Below are positions 14,055-23,103 of a DNA stretch of 34,090 nucleotides, piece after piece; position 1 is the stretch's first letter; each line of letters opens with the position of its first letter. A model generated the notes under the pieces. It made no database searches and was not told where the DNA came from. It saw only the letters and a list, made by a program, of their open reading frames with translations. Position numbers and translations under genes: made by a program. The stretch is from a virus: the IMG/VR virus record IMGVR_UViG_3300034111_000208, positions 1 through 34,090 of that record; one strand, written 5' to 3'.

Positions 14055-14270
14055 TCAATGCTTGAAGTAGCTTAGAAAATAACCGACCACGGCAGAAGCG
14101 CCAGAGACAATGGTCATGCCAAACCAAAGGCCTCCACGACCTTTGTTGGCCAGCGCCACCAGTTCTTCGAGCTGGCGCTCGACCTTGTCCATCTTTTTAT
14201 CCATGTCCTGAACTTTTTGCCAGAGCACGCCATATTTGACAAGATCGATCTCGTTTCCTTCTACTGCCAT
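14055..14270 (-). CDS. XhlA-like coiled-coil membrane protein (putative lysis helper)
   Basis: A 71-residue protein with a coiled coil (LWQKVQDMDKKMDKVERQLE) followed by one membrane helix (GLWFGMTIVSGASAVVGYFL). That layout matches XhlA-type lysis proteins that assist holins. The frame opens at 14288, but the ATG at 14270 has GGAG at a better distance. It is the first gene of the lysis set, next to the endolysin and holin. Family match is by layout only; another small phage membrane protein remains possible. Confidence 0.65.
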   Translation of the reverse strand: MAVEGNEIDLVKYGVLWQKVQDMDKKMDKVERQLEELVALANKGRGGLWFGMTIVSGASAVVGYFLSYFKH

Positions 14271-14287
14271 TGCGTCAGCTCCTAACA

Positions 14288-14641
14288 TTAGAGGCCTTGG
14301 CCTGGCGTGACGTAGACTGTGGCAGATGCGCTAGACAAGCCGCTGAAATATGTGTCTTTATTAAAGCGCAGGATTTCAACCGCACCAGGCAACAGCACAA
14401 TGGCAGCTGTTGGCGTTCCAGCCACAGGTGCCACTGAGTTTGCTGTGGCCTCTGCTGCGGTCGCACCAGTTCCTAAAAATACCGTAGTTCCACCTGCATT
14501 GATGAATCGATACTGGCCTGCGTTCTGAGGATCAAATTTTTCGTAAACAGGAGCTTGAACACCGGAAGGTGCAGTGCCAGCTGCTGCAACTGCAACAGTT
14601 TTGCCAAGAGGGGTAAATGCAATTTGTGAATTAGTCGACAT
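14288..14641 (-). CDS. Hypothetical virion-associated protein (117 aa)
   Basis: An Ala/Gly/Thr-rich beta protein with few charged residues, as is typical of small head-decoration or tail-fibre accessory proteins. Recognisable stretches are FTPLGKTVAVAAAGTAPSGV and YRFINAGGTTVFLGTGATA. The first half ends with a short QYRFIN motif seen in several phage proteins of unknown function. It lies between the tailspike neighbourhood and the lysis genes. The role is inferred from composition and position only. Confidence 0.62.
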   Translation of the reverse strand: MSTNSQIAFTPLGKTVAVAAAGTAPSGVQAPVYEKFDPQNAGQYRFINAGGTTVFLGTGATAAEATANSVAPVAGTPTAAIVLLPGAVEILRFNKDTYFSGLSSASATVYVTPGQGL

Positions 14642-14642
14642 G

Positions 14643-14816
14643 TCAGACTCCTTGTTGTGCTTGAGTTTCTATGATCTCGCCATTTTCAAATTGGAGCGAG
14701 CCTTCGATAAGTCCTTGCTTTTGTTGCTCTGTGATTTCAACAGCGCCATTTGCAAGTGGGTACTGGTCTTCACGGACTTCCGTGACACCTTCTGTGTTTT
14801 TGATTACATAGATCAT
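14643..14816 (-). CDS. Small hypothetical protein (57 aa)
   Basis: A 57-residue acidic protein starting MIYVIKNTEGVTEVREDQYP and ending in Gln-rich ETQAQQGV. It has a very good ribosome site (AAGGAG) 5-6 nt from the ATG. It lies 9 bp from the preceding gene and 1 bp from the next, so it fits the operon perfectly. The central ANGAVEITEQQKQGLIEGSL reads like a small chaperone or fibre-assembly factor, but I cannot assign it. Confidence 0.65.
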   Translation of the reverse strand: MIYVIKNTEGVTEVREDQYPLANGAVEITEQQKQGLIEGSLQFENGEIIETQAQQGV

Positions 14817-14825
14817 GGTCTCTCC

Positions 14826-15344
14826 TTATCGGACGCGACGAGCGCGAATAAAACAGCTACCGTGGTACAAAGCAGAAACAGAGAAAGTTGCTCTGCCCAC
14901 AAGATACACTGTAGTGGTAGATGCCAGACTTAAACGAAGTGTGGGCAAAGGTTTGTAGAAAGTTGTGGAACTGCCAGGAACAACCGCTGAGTAGTAATCG
15001 CTGAAAGAATACTGCGCGTTGTCGTTGTAAGTTGCTGAAGTGGTGTTGATCGACCCAGCCAATGCCGTGATTGAGGTGGTAGAAGCAGGGAGAAATCCAA
15101 TGTTGGCGGTAATGTCCCAATCACCGGCAGTCAAAGAAATCGATGTGATGTCTTTCGCACTGCCTGACGTAAATGCAACCAAAGAACCAACAGCAGAGGA
15201 AACAAACTCACCGATTGAGCCAGCTTGTGCGCTGTCATTGGTGCTAGTGCCTTTGATGCCTGCAACAGAGTTTGGCGTGATGAGGCCATTAACCGTTAAC
15301 GTGCTGAGAACTGGGTTAAGGTTCGTTCCGATTGTTTTTAACAT
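14826..15344 (-). CDS. Putative tail-associated protein (172 aa)
   Basis: A Ser/Thr/Ala-rich, beta-type protein with the common opening of phage fibre segments, MLKTIGTNLNPVLSTLTVNG. The middle contains LTAGDWDITANIGFLPAST, and the end reads LVGRATFSVSALYHGSCFIRARRVR. The pattern of a Gly/Ser-rich jelly-roll ending in a short basic tail recurs in fibre and tip proteins. It lies downstream of the tailspike and may be a second receptor-binding or tail-decoration protein. Confidence 0.62.
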   Translation of the reverse strand: MLKTIGTNLNPVLSTLTVNGLITPNSVAGIKGTSTNDSAQAGSIGEFVSSAVGSLVAFTSGSAKDITSISLTAGDWDITANIGFLPASTTSITALAGSINTTSATYNDNAQYSFSDYYSAVVPGSSTTFYKPLPTLRLSLASTTTVYLVGRATFSVSALYHGSCFIRARRVR

Positions 15345-15605
15345 TTAGCAGTCCTCCGCGCCAGCATATTTGCTCATGGTTTTGATGTGGTCATAGGCTT
15401 GAGCAAGCACGTTTGGCTTGGTCTCATCTACGATGAACTCGATTGCGTCTTGATCTACAAGTCTGCTTTGATCTGCTGCAAGCAAATTCAAAACTGCACG
15501 TGCATTTGTTTTGTGAAGCGTTACAGACGCGACACGCACATAGCAGTCAACTGTGGAGTTTTCTCCAAGGTTGTTTTTTAAATCTAATATTTTCCTGATC
15601 GCCAT
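15345..15605 (-). CDS. Small hypothetical protein (86 aa)
   Basis: I do not recognise this protein. It mixes a basic N-terminus (MAIRKILDLKNNLGEN) with a beta-type middle (TVDCYVRVASVTLHKTNARA) and a helical C-terminus (VLAQAYDHIKTMSKYAGA). It lies between the tailspike and the 172-residue tail-associated protein and is preceded by AAGGAA. A tail-assembly role is plausible from position. Confidence 0.65.
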   Translation of the reverse strand: MAIRKILDLKNNLGENSTVDCYVRVASVTLHKTNARAVLNLLAADQSRLVDQDAIEFIVDETKPNVLAQAYDHIKTMSKYAGAEDC

Positions 15606-15622
15606 TTTTTTTCCTTTCGGGT

Positions 15623-17440
15623 TTATCCGCGCAAATAGAAGAATTGAACCGTGATCACAGAACCTGCTGGAATGGATGCAGGCGATGCGCTGCCAATCAC
15701 TGTTGCGCCATCAGCGGCCAGCAAAGATATTTTATGAGTGCCGCCAGTGCTGGAAAGCACCACGGTTCCAGAAAAACGACCGATTCCAAACAGATAACCA
15801 GTCCAATTTCCAACCGATGGTGTGGATGTATTGCACCAACGTGGGAGACTGAAAGACCAGTCGCCAGTGCCGCGAGTTGTTGTGCTTCCGAAGGTCAGCG
15901 TGAATCTGAAGTTGATAAATTGACCAATGGAGTCGTATTCGCAATAGATGCTTCCGTTCCCAATGGACGGATCAGCAACACTGCCTTCCCATTGAGTCGC
16001 AAATGCAGTGCCCACGTTGTAAAGCGAAGACAACAGACCGGTTGCAACACCTTGGGGACTGTTGTCAATAATACCGTCGGTAACTACATTGTTTGTGCCG
16101 AGCTTGCAAAGGACACTGTTATTGCTAATTTCCCAGCCATAGGTCGAATAAGTTGCAGGCGTGCCACCATATGCGGTCCAAGTCAGCGGAGCGTTTCCGT
16201 GAGACAAACTGTTCTCGACGCTGTTCTCAAAACCCGCAACAACAATGCCATCTCGAATGTAGGTGTTGACGACTGCACTCTCGCCTGTGCGGTATGGGTC
16301 AGTGCCGCCAGTTGCATCTGGGTTCCCTTGGTACAGAATCGTTCCTGTGAAACAGTTCGACATCTTCCAAGAGTTCATTCCTGTGGCATCAAGCAAAATT
16401 GCAGAACTTGCTGTGATGTTGTTGAAAACACGTGGAGATGGATTTCCATCAACTGCGCCAACAACGCGAATTGATGGGAAGCCTGAACTAGAAGCGCCAG
16501 CAAATGCTGGGTCTTGCCAAGTGATGATGGTTCCACCGTCAATCACAATATCAGGCGCACCACGTGGGCCAAAGAATACCACGCCTGAGTCGCGTGTGTT
16601 TTTGATGTTTGGATTGACGATTCGGCAGCCAAATGTGAAATATGTGTCAGATCGATTGTAGGCAATGCCTGAGCCACCGTAGTTTGCTCCGTTGCCATCA
16701 ATGCCTGGGTTTACCAGCGTGATATAGGCAGCATTGACCACGATTAGGTTGGCAAGGCCTGGGCCAACAGAACCAATCGTTCCATAGAACTTCTTGAAAA
16801 CGATGGAGTTGTTTTCCCATTCCATTGTTACGCCTGCCGTATTGAAAAACACAGCATTTGTCAATTTGTAAATGCCAGCTTCTCCGTATGGGACGATGAT
16901 GTGCTTTGCGCCAGAGTCGATTGCTGCTTGAATGGCTGCTGTGTCATCAGTCGTTCCGTCACCAACAGCTCCAAAGTCTGCAATGCTTACGCTCTGGCGA
17001 AGTTTGTCTTGAACAGAGACAGCGACTGCACCAGCGCCTGCTGGCTCAAATCCAATCCAATCTGCTCCATCAGCATCGGCAAGATCAGACACTGTTCCGC
17101 TTTGGTTTTTGAATCCAGTGAACGAAACCAAGTCTGCCGAGATTGACTGAGCGCCATAAGCAGCCGAGTAGACCAGGCTGCCATTTTTATTTTGCACGCG
17201 AATGCTGTAGTCGCTGTTGACGTACATGCGTGCAGGAGTTCCATTGCGAGAAGGATAACCACCAAGGGTGCGAATTGGTTGAGGTGCTGCAATTGTCAGA
17301 GCAGAATCCCAATAGACATTGATTGGATTGCCTTGCGGGTCTAGGTTGGCTGTACCAATCCAGATGTAACCGTTCTCCAATGGCAAGCCATCCGTCTCTG
17401 TGAAGATCGGGTAGGTTGGCTGGATGCTGAGTGCTGACAT
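15623..17440 (-). CDS. Tailspike with pectate-lyase-like beta-helix
   Basis: A 605-residue receptor-binding protein. The N-terminal ~115 residues (QPTYPIFTETDGLPLENGYI, then RTLGGYPSRNGTPARMYV) match the P22-tailspike-type head-binding domain. From about residue 150, SIADFGAVGDGTTDDTAAIQ opens a pectate_lyase_3-type parallel beta-helix, and the C-terminal ~150 residues form a beta-rich domain. Such spikes bind and often cleave surface polysaccharide. The catalytic residues and the sugar target cannot be told from sequence. AGGAG precedes the ATG, which follows the preceding TAA directly. This is the position of gene 9 in P22. Confidence 0.85.
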   Translation of the reverse strand: MSALSIQPTYPIFTETDGLPLENGYIWIGTANLDPQGNPINVYWDSALTIAAPQPIRTLGGYPSRNGTPARMYVNSDYSIRVQNKNGSLVYSAAYGAQSISADLVSFTGFKNQSGTVSDLADADGADWIGFEPAGAGAVAVSVQDKLRQSVSIADFGAVGDGTTDDTAAIQAAIDSGAKHIIVPYGEAGIYKLTNAVFFNTAGVTMEWENNSIVFKKFYGTIGSVGPGLANLIVVNAAYITLVNPGIDGNGANYGGSGIAYNRSDTYFTFGCRIVNPNIKNTRDSGVVFFGPRGAPDIVIDGGTIITWQDPAFAGASSSGFPSIRVVGAVDGNPSPRVFNNITASSAILLDATGMNSWKMSNCFTGTILYQGNPDATGGTDPYRTGESAVVNTYIRDGIVVAGFENSVENSLSHGNAPLTWTAYGGTPATYSTYGWEISNNSVLCKLGTNNVVTDGIIDNSPQGVATGLLSSLYNVGTAFATQWEGSVADPSIGNGSIYCEYDSIGQFINFRFTLTFGSTTTRGTGDWSFSLPRWCNTSTPSVGNWTGYLFGIGRFSGTVVLSSTGGTHKISLLAADGATVIGSASPASIPAGSVITVQFFYLRG

Positions 17441-19825
17441 TTATTGGTTCTCCTGATCGAATTGGCGCTCGGCTTGGGTTGCTGTCTGCAACCATTGAAT
17501 CCTTGCGTCCAATGCTTTTGGCAGTTTGGCTGCGTCTGCGAATTTCTGGAAGGATTGTGACATGGCTGTGCGACGAATGCTAGCTTCACTTGGTGTTCCT
17601 CTGGTCGCAGCTTCAATTGCAAGTTTTTGGAATCCCTCATCAGCGAACAGTTTTCCTGCTGCTTTGAGTGAATCCTTGTTGCCTTGAGTCATGGCTCCGG
17701 TCAGAACTGATGTGGCTGCGGCTGCGATAGGACCACCAACAGCGGCTGCACCAGTCAATGCGCCTTTGGCCAGCGTGCTTTCCATAACCTTACCGATCAG
17801 GCTTTCGGCCTGCATGCCTTGCAGCAGTGCCTGGTTTGCCTTACCGGTGGTCAGGACATTGGCTCTGGCCTCAGTGACTCGCTTGGAGACCTCGAAAAGA
17901 TCGCGCAGTACGTCTGCCGAGTCTTTGCCAAGCGTTTCCACGATGGTTTTATAGACTGGTGGGTTGGCACGCAGTTTTGGATAGATTTCGGCAAACTCTG
18001 AAAAGCCGAATCCACCCTTCTCAGCACCACGGCCTGAGCGCGTGACAGATGCAAGCGCTGTGGCCAACGTCTCTTTGCGCAGGTCTTCTGGAACGGTTTT
18101 GAGCAGGCGATTGAACTCGCCAGCATCGCCCTTGGCAGCGCCAGTGATGGCGGTGCGCATCTTGTTGGCCACGCTTCCCTCGATGTCTTGGCCAAATGCA
18201 TTCACGATGCGCTTGCCCAATGCACGCTCTTTGGCGTACAGCAGGTTGGCCGCACGCAGTTGCTGGCGCAGTTCCTCGCCACCAATGTTGCCCACATTTG
18301 TCAGTTGGTCGTCAGCTAGTGCCGCATATAGGCGCTTGAGGTCTGCCTCGGCCATGCTGCCATATGGCGATTCCATCTTGTTGATGGCGTTGCCGATCAG
18401 TGTTTTCTCGCGCTTGAGTCGGCCATAAGTGATGTTTCCTTCCTCGATCATCTTGGCCAGATTGCGTTCGGCTGCTGACATGCCTTTCTCACCCACCTCG
18501 GCCTTGACGGTGTCAAGGGTTTCTTTGAGTTTTGGAAGGTCAACCACCGATGTCTTTGGCACCACTTCATCGACTGCGTTGTAAACCTTGCTTGCCTGTG
18601 CATTGAGGTCTGAGCGAGTCGCTGTCAGCGAGTCCTTGATCTTTTGCGACACCACACCAGGTGCGACTGCTCCTTCGACGAATGTGGCATCGAATTGCTT
18701 GATCACATCGTCGGCCTTGTCCACAGCCTGCGTGACGGTATTGCGCCATGCTGCCTCTGCCTCACTACCTGCGGCTGATCTGGTCAGGCCAGCGGCTGCA
18801 CGAACTTGTGGGTTGTCGCTGAATACATCGGCAGGCAGTTGGATGCCAAGTCGATCGGCTGCTTCTTTGGCTGCTGTGTTAACTTGGGCAAGATCGGCCA
18901 GCCGATCGCGTGCGCCAGCCGAGCCGAATCCTGTTCCTGCTGCTTTTTTAACCAGACTTCCAACTTCTTCCTCAGTCACTTCTGTCACCAATGGAGCCAC
19001 TGCGGGTGCAGCTGGCGCGACTGGAACTTCTGAGACGGTTGGCGCTGCCTCTGGCATTGCAGCGGCCACCGGAGCTGCTGGTGGCGCTTCTGGTGCCATT
19101 GCCGTTCCCATTGGAGCGCCTGGTGCTCCTGCTGCTGGCGCAGGTGCTGGCGCTTTGCCTGTGACGCGCTGTACGCCCTTTTTGACTGCTTGGACGACCG
19201 GAGGTGCCACACGCTGCAAAATCTGCCCTGCTGGGCCTGTTGCTGCGGCTGTGACCACCTCGCCAGTGTCGAACCTGCCACCAGTGCCAGCTTGAGTTGC
19301 TTCGATGGCCGCTTGGGTTGCACCACCGGCCACGATTGCACCAGGAATGGTTGCGGCTCGGCCTGCTGGCGTGAAGGCTGCAATAGCACCGGCTGCGCGA
19401 GGAATGTCACCCATCGTGAAGCCTGGTGGGATTGCATACTCTTTTTGATCGACTGACGATCGCATCAGGTAGTTGCCTTTGGCATCTTGACGAACTTGCA
19501 CGCCAGGGAAATTGGCTTGCAGAATCTGCACCGTTTCCTTGGGGTTGCTCATGAGTGTGCCAAGCGCAGTCTTAAACGATGCCACGCTCATTTGATTCAG
19601 CTCTGGCATGCTTGTCCACTCAGGCAATGCTTGGGTCTCAGGCGTTGCGCGTGCGCGGCCAGTAACTGACTCGGCAATGCTCTCCAAAAAGCCCATTGGC
19701 TTAGGTTGTGATGCTGCCCATTGTTCTGGAGACATAGGTGCCGCAGCAGGAGCTGTGGCCGTAGGTGTAGGAGCTGTTGGAGCTGCCTGCTTAGGCTGTG
19801 ATGCCAACCATTCTTCTGGACTCAT
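17441..19825 (-). CDS. Large internal virion / ejection protein (P22 gp16-like position)
   Basis: A 794-residue Ala-rich helical protein. In P22 the genes just before the tailspike encode gp7, gp20 and gp16, which are ejected with DNA to form the channel through the envelope; this protein is in the gp16 position. The N-terminus repeats the motif MSPEEWLASQPK / MSPEQWAASQPK with an Ala/Pro/Thr linker. A long Ala/Pro linker lies at about 215-285, and the remainder is helical. The frame opens at 19858, but the ATG at 19825 overlaps the preceding TGA as ATGA and begins the SPEEW motif. No lytic transglycosylase motif is visible. Confidence 0.72.
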   Translation of the reverse strand: MSPEEWLASQPKQAAPTAPTPTATAPAAAPMSPEQWAASQPKPMGFLESIAESVTGRARATPETQALPEWTSMPELNQMSVASFKTALGTLMSNPKETVQILQANFPGVQVRQDAKGNYLMRSSVDQKEYAIPPGFTMGDIPRAAGAIAAFTPAGRAATIPGAIVAGGATQAAIEATQAGTGGRFDTGEVVTAAATGPAGQILQRVAPPVVQAVKKGVQRVTGKAPAPAPAAGAPGAPMGTAMAPEAPPAAPVAAAMPEAAPTVSEVPVAPAAPAVAPLVTEVTEEEVGSLVKKAAGTGFGSAGARDRLADLAQVNTAAKEAADRLGIQLPADVFSDNPQVRAAAGLTRSAAGSEAEAAWRNTVTQAVDKADDVIKQFDATFVEGAVAPGVVSQKIKDSLTATRSDLNAQASKVYNAVDEVVPKTSVVDLPKLKETLDTVKAEVGEKGMSAAERNLAKMIEEGNITYGRLKREKTLIGNAINKMESPYGSMAEADLKRLYAALADDQLTNVGNIGGEELRQQLRAANLLYAKERALGKRIVNAFGQDIEGSVANKMRTAITGAAKGDAGEFNRLLKTVPEDLRKETLATALASVTRSGRGAEKGGFGFSEFAEIYPKLRANPPVYKTIVETLGKDSADVLRDLFEVSKRVTEARANVLTTGKANQALLQGMQAESLIGKVMESTLAKGALTGAAAVGGPIAAAATSVLTGAMTQGNKDSLKAAGKLFADEGFQKLAIEAATRGTPSEASIRRTAMSQSFQKFADAAKLPKALDARIQWLQTATQAERQFDQENQ

Positions 19826-21156
19826 TTTGCCCCCACAGATTGCTTGTATGCTGCCCACTGAGCGTCAGTGAAGTTTGCAGGACGAGTGTAAGTTTGTCCA
19901 CCAACTTTGACGCTGTTTACTGCTGAAGCAGGTGGCGCACCAACTGGCGCTTGCTCTGTGGCCGAGTAGAAAATGTTTTCTGTGTTGAGGCCATAACCCT
20001 TGGAGATGCGCTCCAGTCCTGTGCGAACTGTCTTCTCTCCTTCCAATGCGCTGTTGTACAGACCTTTGGCCTGACCTTTGAATGATTCGCGCTGTGATGG
20101 GCTGAGACGCTGTCCAGTTGCCACCTTGTTGTAGATGTTGGTAATGCGCTCTGGCACACCGGCTGCATTCTGCGCTGTGGCAAATTCGCCCTCACGCACC
20201 ACAGAGCCTGGGTCCAACATCTTCATGTAACCAAAGATCAGCGACAGATCGCCAACTGCGCTGTCATCTGACGAGAGCACTCGACCGTAGGCCGACTTGA
20301 CTTCCTGATATGGCTTGGTCTGGTCGTTGTATTCCTTGCGGAATTTCGTCTCCAGCTCTGGACGTTTGTCAACAGGAATGATGCCAGCGCTCATTTGTTT
20401 GGCCTCAGCCTCTGCACGTGCGGCGTCTGCCCCAGATTTTTTAGCCGCAGCATCAGATGCACGACGAGCTGCTTTGGCTTGCTCAATCTGTTCTTTTGTC
20501 AGGTTGAGATCAGTCAATAATTTCTCAGGAGCAAACTTGGCTTCTTGTTCTTTGATGATTGCCTCATTTGTGAGTTTAATCATCTCGTATGGTTGTTTTT
20601 CCTCGGCTCGGCTGGTTGATAGCGTCTTGTCGACATTTTCAAGTATTTCTTTTCCACCAGGCAATGTCGCCATCATCAATCCAATGGTTGTCTGTGCACC
20701 AGTTGGATTCATGTCAATCAGTTGCAGATATGTCTCTGTCGCTTTAGCGTCTTGTTCACGACCAGAATTGCGAAATGCGGTCGCCTGATCTTTGAGCAGG
20801 TTTTTTGCAATATCAGTTTGGCCAGATTTGAGAGCTGTATAAACTTGTCCAGACTGTTGCAAACTACTTTGCTGTTGCTCTTTGGTTTTTCTTTCAAAAC
20901 CTTGCGTAACAATTGCCGCTTGGTCTTTAGGTAAAAAAGGCAATACACGCTCGTAATCTGATGCTGTTGCATTAGGATTAGTTAACAGATTTTTTAGTTC
21001 TGTCTGTCCCTTTAAAGCCTGTTCGCGTGCCTGTGCTTGTGCCTGCGCTTCTGCGCCAGCTGCACCGATTTTGAAGCCACTGATTGCCGCCTCAAATGGG
21101 CTTTGCACATCGACTGCGTAGTTGATGGGCGCTTGGAATGGATTGATCTGTGCCAT
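19822..21156 (-). CDS. Internal virion / ejection protein (P22 gp20-like position)
   Basis: A 444-residue helical protein rich in Ala, Gln and Lys. The N-terminus (PFQAPINYAVDVQSPFEAAI) fits phage internal core proteins. A central Ala/Lys-rich stretch (AKAARRASDAAAKKSGADA) suggests a long coiled coil. The end TDAQWAAYKQSVG resembles the motif that opens the next protein. Its position corresponds to P22 gp20. The ribosome site is weak, and the preceding gene stops 8 bp upstream. Confidence 0.68.
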   Translation of the reverse strand: MAQINPFQAPINYAVDVQSPFEAAISGFKIGAAGAEAQAQAQAREQALKGQTELKNLLTNPNATASDYERVLPFLPKDQAAIVTQGFERKTKEQQQSSLQQSGQVYTALKSGQTDIAKNLLKDQATAFRNSGREQDAKATETYLQLIDMNPTGAQTTIGLMMATLPGGKEILENVDKTLSTSRAEEKQPYEMIKLTNEAIIKEQEAKFAPEKLLTDLNLTKEQIEQAKAARRASDAAAKKSGADAARAEAEAKQMSAGIIPVDKRPELETKFRKEYNDQTKPYQEVKSAYGRVLSSDDSAVGDLSLIFGYMKMLDPGSVVREGEFATAQNAAGVPERITNIYNKVATGQRLSPSQRESFKGQAKGLYNSALEGEKTVRTGLERISKGYGLNTENIFYSATEQAPVGAPPASAVNSVKVGGQTYTRPANFTDAQWAAYKQSVGAK

Positions 21157-21164
21157 GTTTTATC

Positions 21165-21821
21165 TCAAAAAATTGAACCAAATCCCATGCCAGCCTTACC
21201 ACCTGCGCCCATTTGCATTCCTAAGAATTGAGCTGGCATATTGAAAAGCTGTCCATAAGCCTTGGCTTGGCCAAGTTCACCACCAGCCAATGCTGCGCCT
21301 TGTTGAGACAGCAGATTGGCCACATTTGTGCCTGACTCCATGCCAGCAGCGCCAACACCAGCAGCAGATCGCTGACCAAGTTGCGTCATGCCACCCAAGC
21401 GACCATATTGTTGCTCGATGAGGCTTGACAGAAGCTGTGGTCTGAACTGAGCCAATGCGCCTTGGATGTTGCCACCACGCAAGCCACCAGTGGCCGAGGC
21501 ACGCTGAAGCAATGCTTCCTCGCCTTGTCCGGCCAGTGCTTGGAATGTCTCACCGCCTGTGATTCGCTCAATGGCCGCACGCTCGGCCTCTGGTCCTTTT
21601 AGACCAAGGAATGCTTGCTGTGCTTCGAGTGCTGGCTGGCCTGCCTCGGTGTAAGGCTTGAGCAATGTTTGCAAGGCATCGAATTGCCTGCGCTGTTCTG
21701 CAATGCCTTGCTCGGCTGCACCGGCTTGGATACCTGCTGCTTCGCCAGCAGCATCTGCTTGCATTGCGCTTCCGACAAGTTGGCTTCCACCAACGACTAG
21801 GGCTGTGACTGGATCAGGCAT
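21165..21821 (-). CDS. DNA transfer protein-like (P22 gp7-like position)
   Basis: A 218-residue Ala/Gly/Gln-rich protein. The N-terminus (PVTALVVGGSQLVGSAMQAD) is a hydrophobic segment as in phage DNA-transfer proteins. A helical middle (EQRRQFDALQTLLKPYTEAG) leads to Gly-rich repeats, ending GGKAGMGFGSIF. Many proteins of this plan are annotated as DNA transfer protein p32 or internal virion protein. By order it corresponds to P22 gp7, the first ejection protein. It overlaps the preceding gene by 8 bp. Confidence 0.72.
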   Translation of the reverse strand: MPDPVTALVVGGSQLVGSAMQADAAGEAAGIQAGAAEQGIAEQRRQFDALQTLLKPYTEAGQPALEAQQAFLGLKGPEAERAAIERITGGETFQALAGQGEEALLQRASATGGLRGGNIQGALAQFRPQLLSSLIEQQYGRLGGMTQLGQRSAAGVGAAGMESGTNVANLLSQQGAALAGGELGQAKAYGQLFNMPAQFLGMQMGAGGKAGMGFGSIF

Positions 21822-22263
21822 TGCCGAACTCCTTCATGTAGTCTTCAAATTTCTCGCCATATAACTCCATGACCAGATGTGCATTCTTTGTGGCAAAGCC
21901 TGGGCCATGCGTCAGTGATACGGCCATCAAAATCAGGTCGTAGTAGCCTGCACGCCAGACGAATGATCTGGCATCTGCTTCACCGGCACGCTCGGCATGG
22001 TCGGAGGCTTGCCACTTCATGATTGCTGTTGCCAGCAATGGAACGAGATGATGGCTGTTTGTGATAAAAAATTGGTTCTGGTGCATTCCCACCAGAGTGT
22101 TCCAGATGGTCGCATTCAGGTCTTTGCGCTCGACCGTATCGCCATCAGCAATATCGTCAAACACCTGAATGGCATCGTAAACCATGACGAGCCATTCCAC
22201 GACTGGCGTAGGCAACATGAAAACCCTTTGCAGGTTCTCTTTGAGCCATTCGATACCAATCAT
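21814..22263 (-). CDS. Hypothetical protein of the tail/ejection module (149 aa)
   Basis: A 149-residue helical protein. The N-terminus is hydrophobic with aromatic residues (IGIEWLKENLQRVFMLPTPV), followed by VVEWLVMVYDAIQVFDDIAD and a core containing WRAGYYDLILMAVSLTHG. I recall such proteins beside gp7/p32-like genes in podophages, with unknown function. The frame could start at a TTG at 22269, but the ATG at 22263 has GGAG at a good distance. The end overlaps the next gene by 8 bp. Confidence 0.68.
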   Translation of the reverse strand: MIGIEWLKENLQRVFMLPTPVVEWLVMVYDAIQVFDDIADGDTVERKDLNATIWNTLVGMHQNQFFITNSHHLVPLLATAIMKWQASDHAERAGEADARSFVWRAGYYDLILMAVSLTHGPGFATKNAHLVMELYGEKFEDYMKEFGNA

Positions 22264-22341
22264 GCGCAACTCCTATTAAGGGTGAGCTGCTGGTGGCCCG
22301 ATAGACTCAGCGCCTTTATTTTCCCACATTTTGGCATTTGG

Positions 22342-22743
22342 TCAATCTTCCATTTCAAATTCACGTTCTTCCCATGCCTGGCAGACGCGCAGGTCGTGGC
22401 AAATGAACTCGAATTTGGTGCAGTAGCCACGGAAACCGGCATTGGTGTCCCACTCGTTGCGAGGGATGCGTTCCATCTTGGCCTGCGTCATGGTGCTGTT
22501 GTCGTAGTACTCGCAGTTTGAGCAGCGACGACGACGAGATTCTTTTTCATCCACTTGCATGGCCTTGCCAACAGCGATCCAGTAGGTTTTGTTGGCAGTT
22601 GGCTCGTTGCTTGGGTTCTCAGGGCCAAGCATCCAGTCGTCAATGACGATCTGGGTGTTCTTCTTGTTCTCGGCTGTGGTGATGAATTCTTCTTCCATCG
22701 GCAGGCCCATGAAACCCTTGGGCATCATCATAAATTTGTCCAT
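22342..22743 (-). CDS. Cys-rich hypothetical protein (133 aa)
   Basis: A 133-residue protein with cysteines at 74, 77, 108, 115 and 121 (RRRCSNCEYY and YCTKFEFICHDLRVC), a probable metal site. The N-terminus is Met-rich (MDKFMMMPKGFMGLPMEEEF). It lies between the paralogous virion proteins and the ejection genes and could be a structural or assembly factor. AAGGAG precedes the ATG. A 78 bp gap (22264-22341) follows, in which I see no gene or clear promoter. Confidence 0.65.
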   Translation of the reverse strand: MDKFMMMPKGFMGLPMEEEFITTAENKKNTQIVIDDWMLGPENPSNEPTANKTYWIAVGKAMQVDEKESRRRRCSNCEYYDNSTMTQAKMERIPRNEWDTNAGFRGYCTKFEFICHDLRVCQAWEEREFEMED

Positions 22744-22757
22744 GCTATTCTCCTTGA

Positions 22758-23093
22758 TTAAGTGATTTCGCGGCCAGATGCGCGAATGGTCAATGATGTG
22801 GCTGCGCTGGCAATGGTGCTGATGAAGCTGCCTGATTCAAGCGCTTGGCCAACCAGCTCTGGGCAGGTATAGGTCTCATCAGGTGCAATGGCTCGGGTGT
22901 CCATAATCAAGTTAGACGCGCCAGCTGTGCCACCACTTGTCACCAAGTTGACGCTGATCGTCACATTGCCTGCGCTGGTGTTGGTGATCGTGAACTTGTC
23001 AATGATCGCCTTGCAGTTGGTTGCTGTGTACTGCGTGGTCTGAGAGTTTTCAGCCTGCTTTGGTGGGATCAAAACCTTGATTGATACAGTCAT
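22758..23093 (-). CDS. Small virion-type protein, tandem paralogue A (111 aa)
   Basis: A beta-type 111-residue protein. The core IIDKFTITNTSAGNVTISVN resembles the second protein of the pair (EFSIANTTAAAINVRVFFV), and the ends LTIRASGREIT / LTIIASGGEAT align well. Both are 111 residues and adjacent, so they probably arose by tandem duplication. The pattern resembles phage head-decoration or tail-completion proteins. The frame opens at 23174, but the ATG at 23093 has AAGGAG upstream and gives equal length with the paralogue. Confidence 0.68.
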   Translation of the reverse strand: MTVSIKVLIPPKQAENSQTTQYTATNCKAIIDKFTITNTSAGNVTISVNLVTSGGTAGASNLIMDTRAIAPDETYTCPELVGQALESGSFISTIASAATSLTIRASGREIT

Positions 23094-23103
23094 TTCATTC
23101 TCC

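Noticed and set aside
15644-16474. Open frame of 276 codons antisense to the tailspike
   Set aside because: Cys-rich composition without a known pattern, opposite a gene with clear beta-helix motifs.
22321-22345. TTGACC with 17 bp spacing as a leftward promoter upstream of 22263
   Set aside because: The matching -10 (AAAATA) is poor and the -35 lies over a stop codon, so support is too weak.
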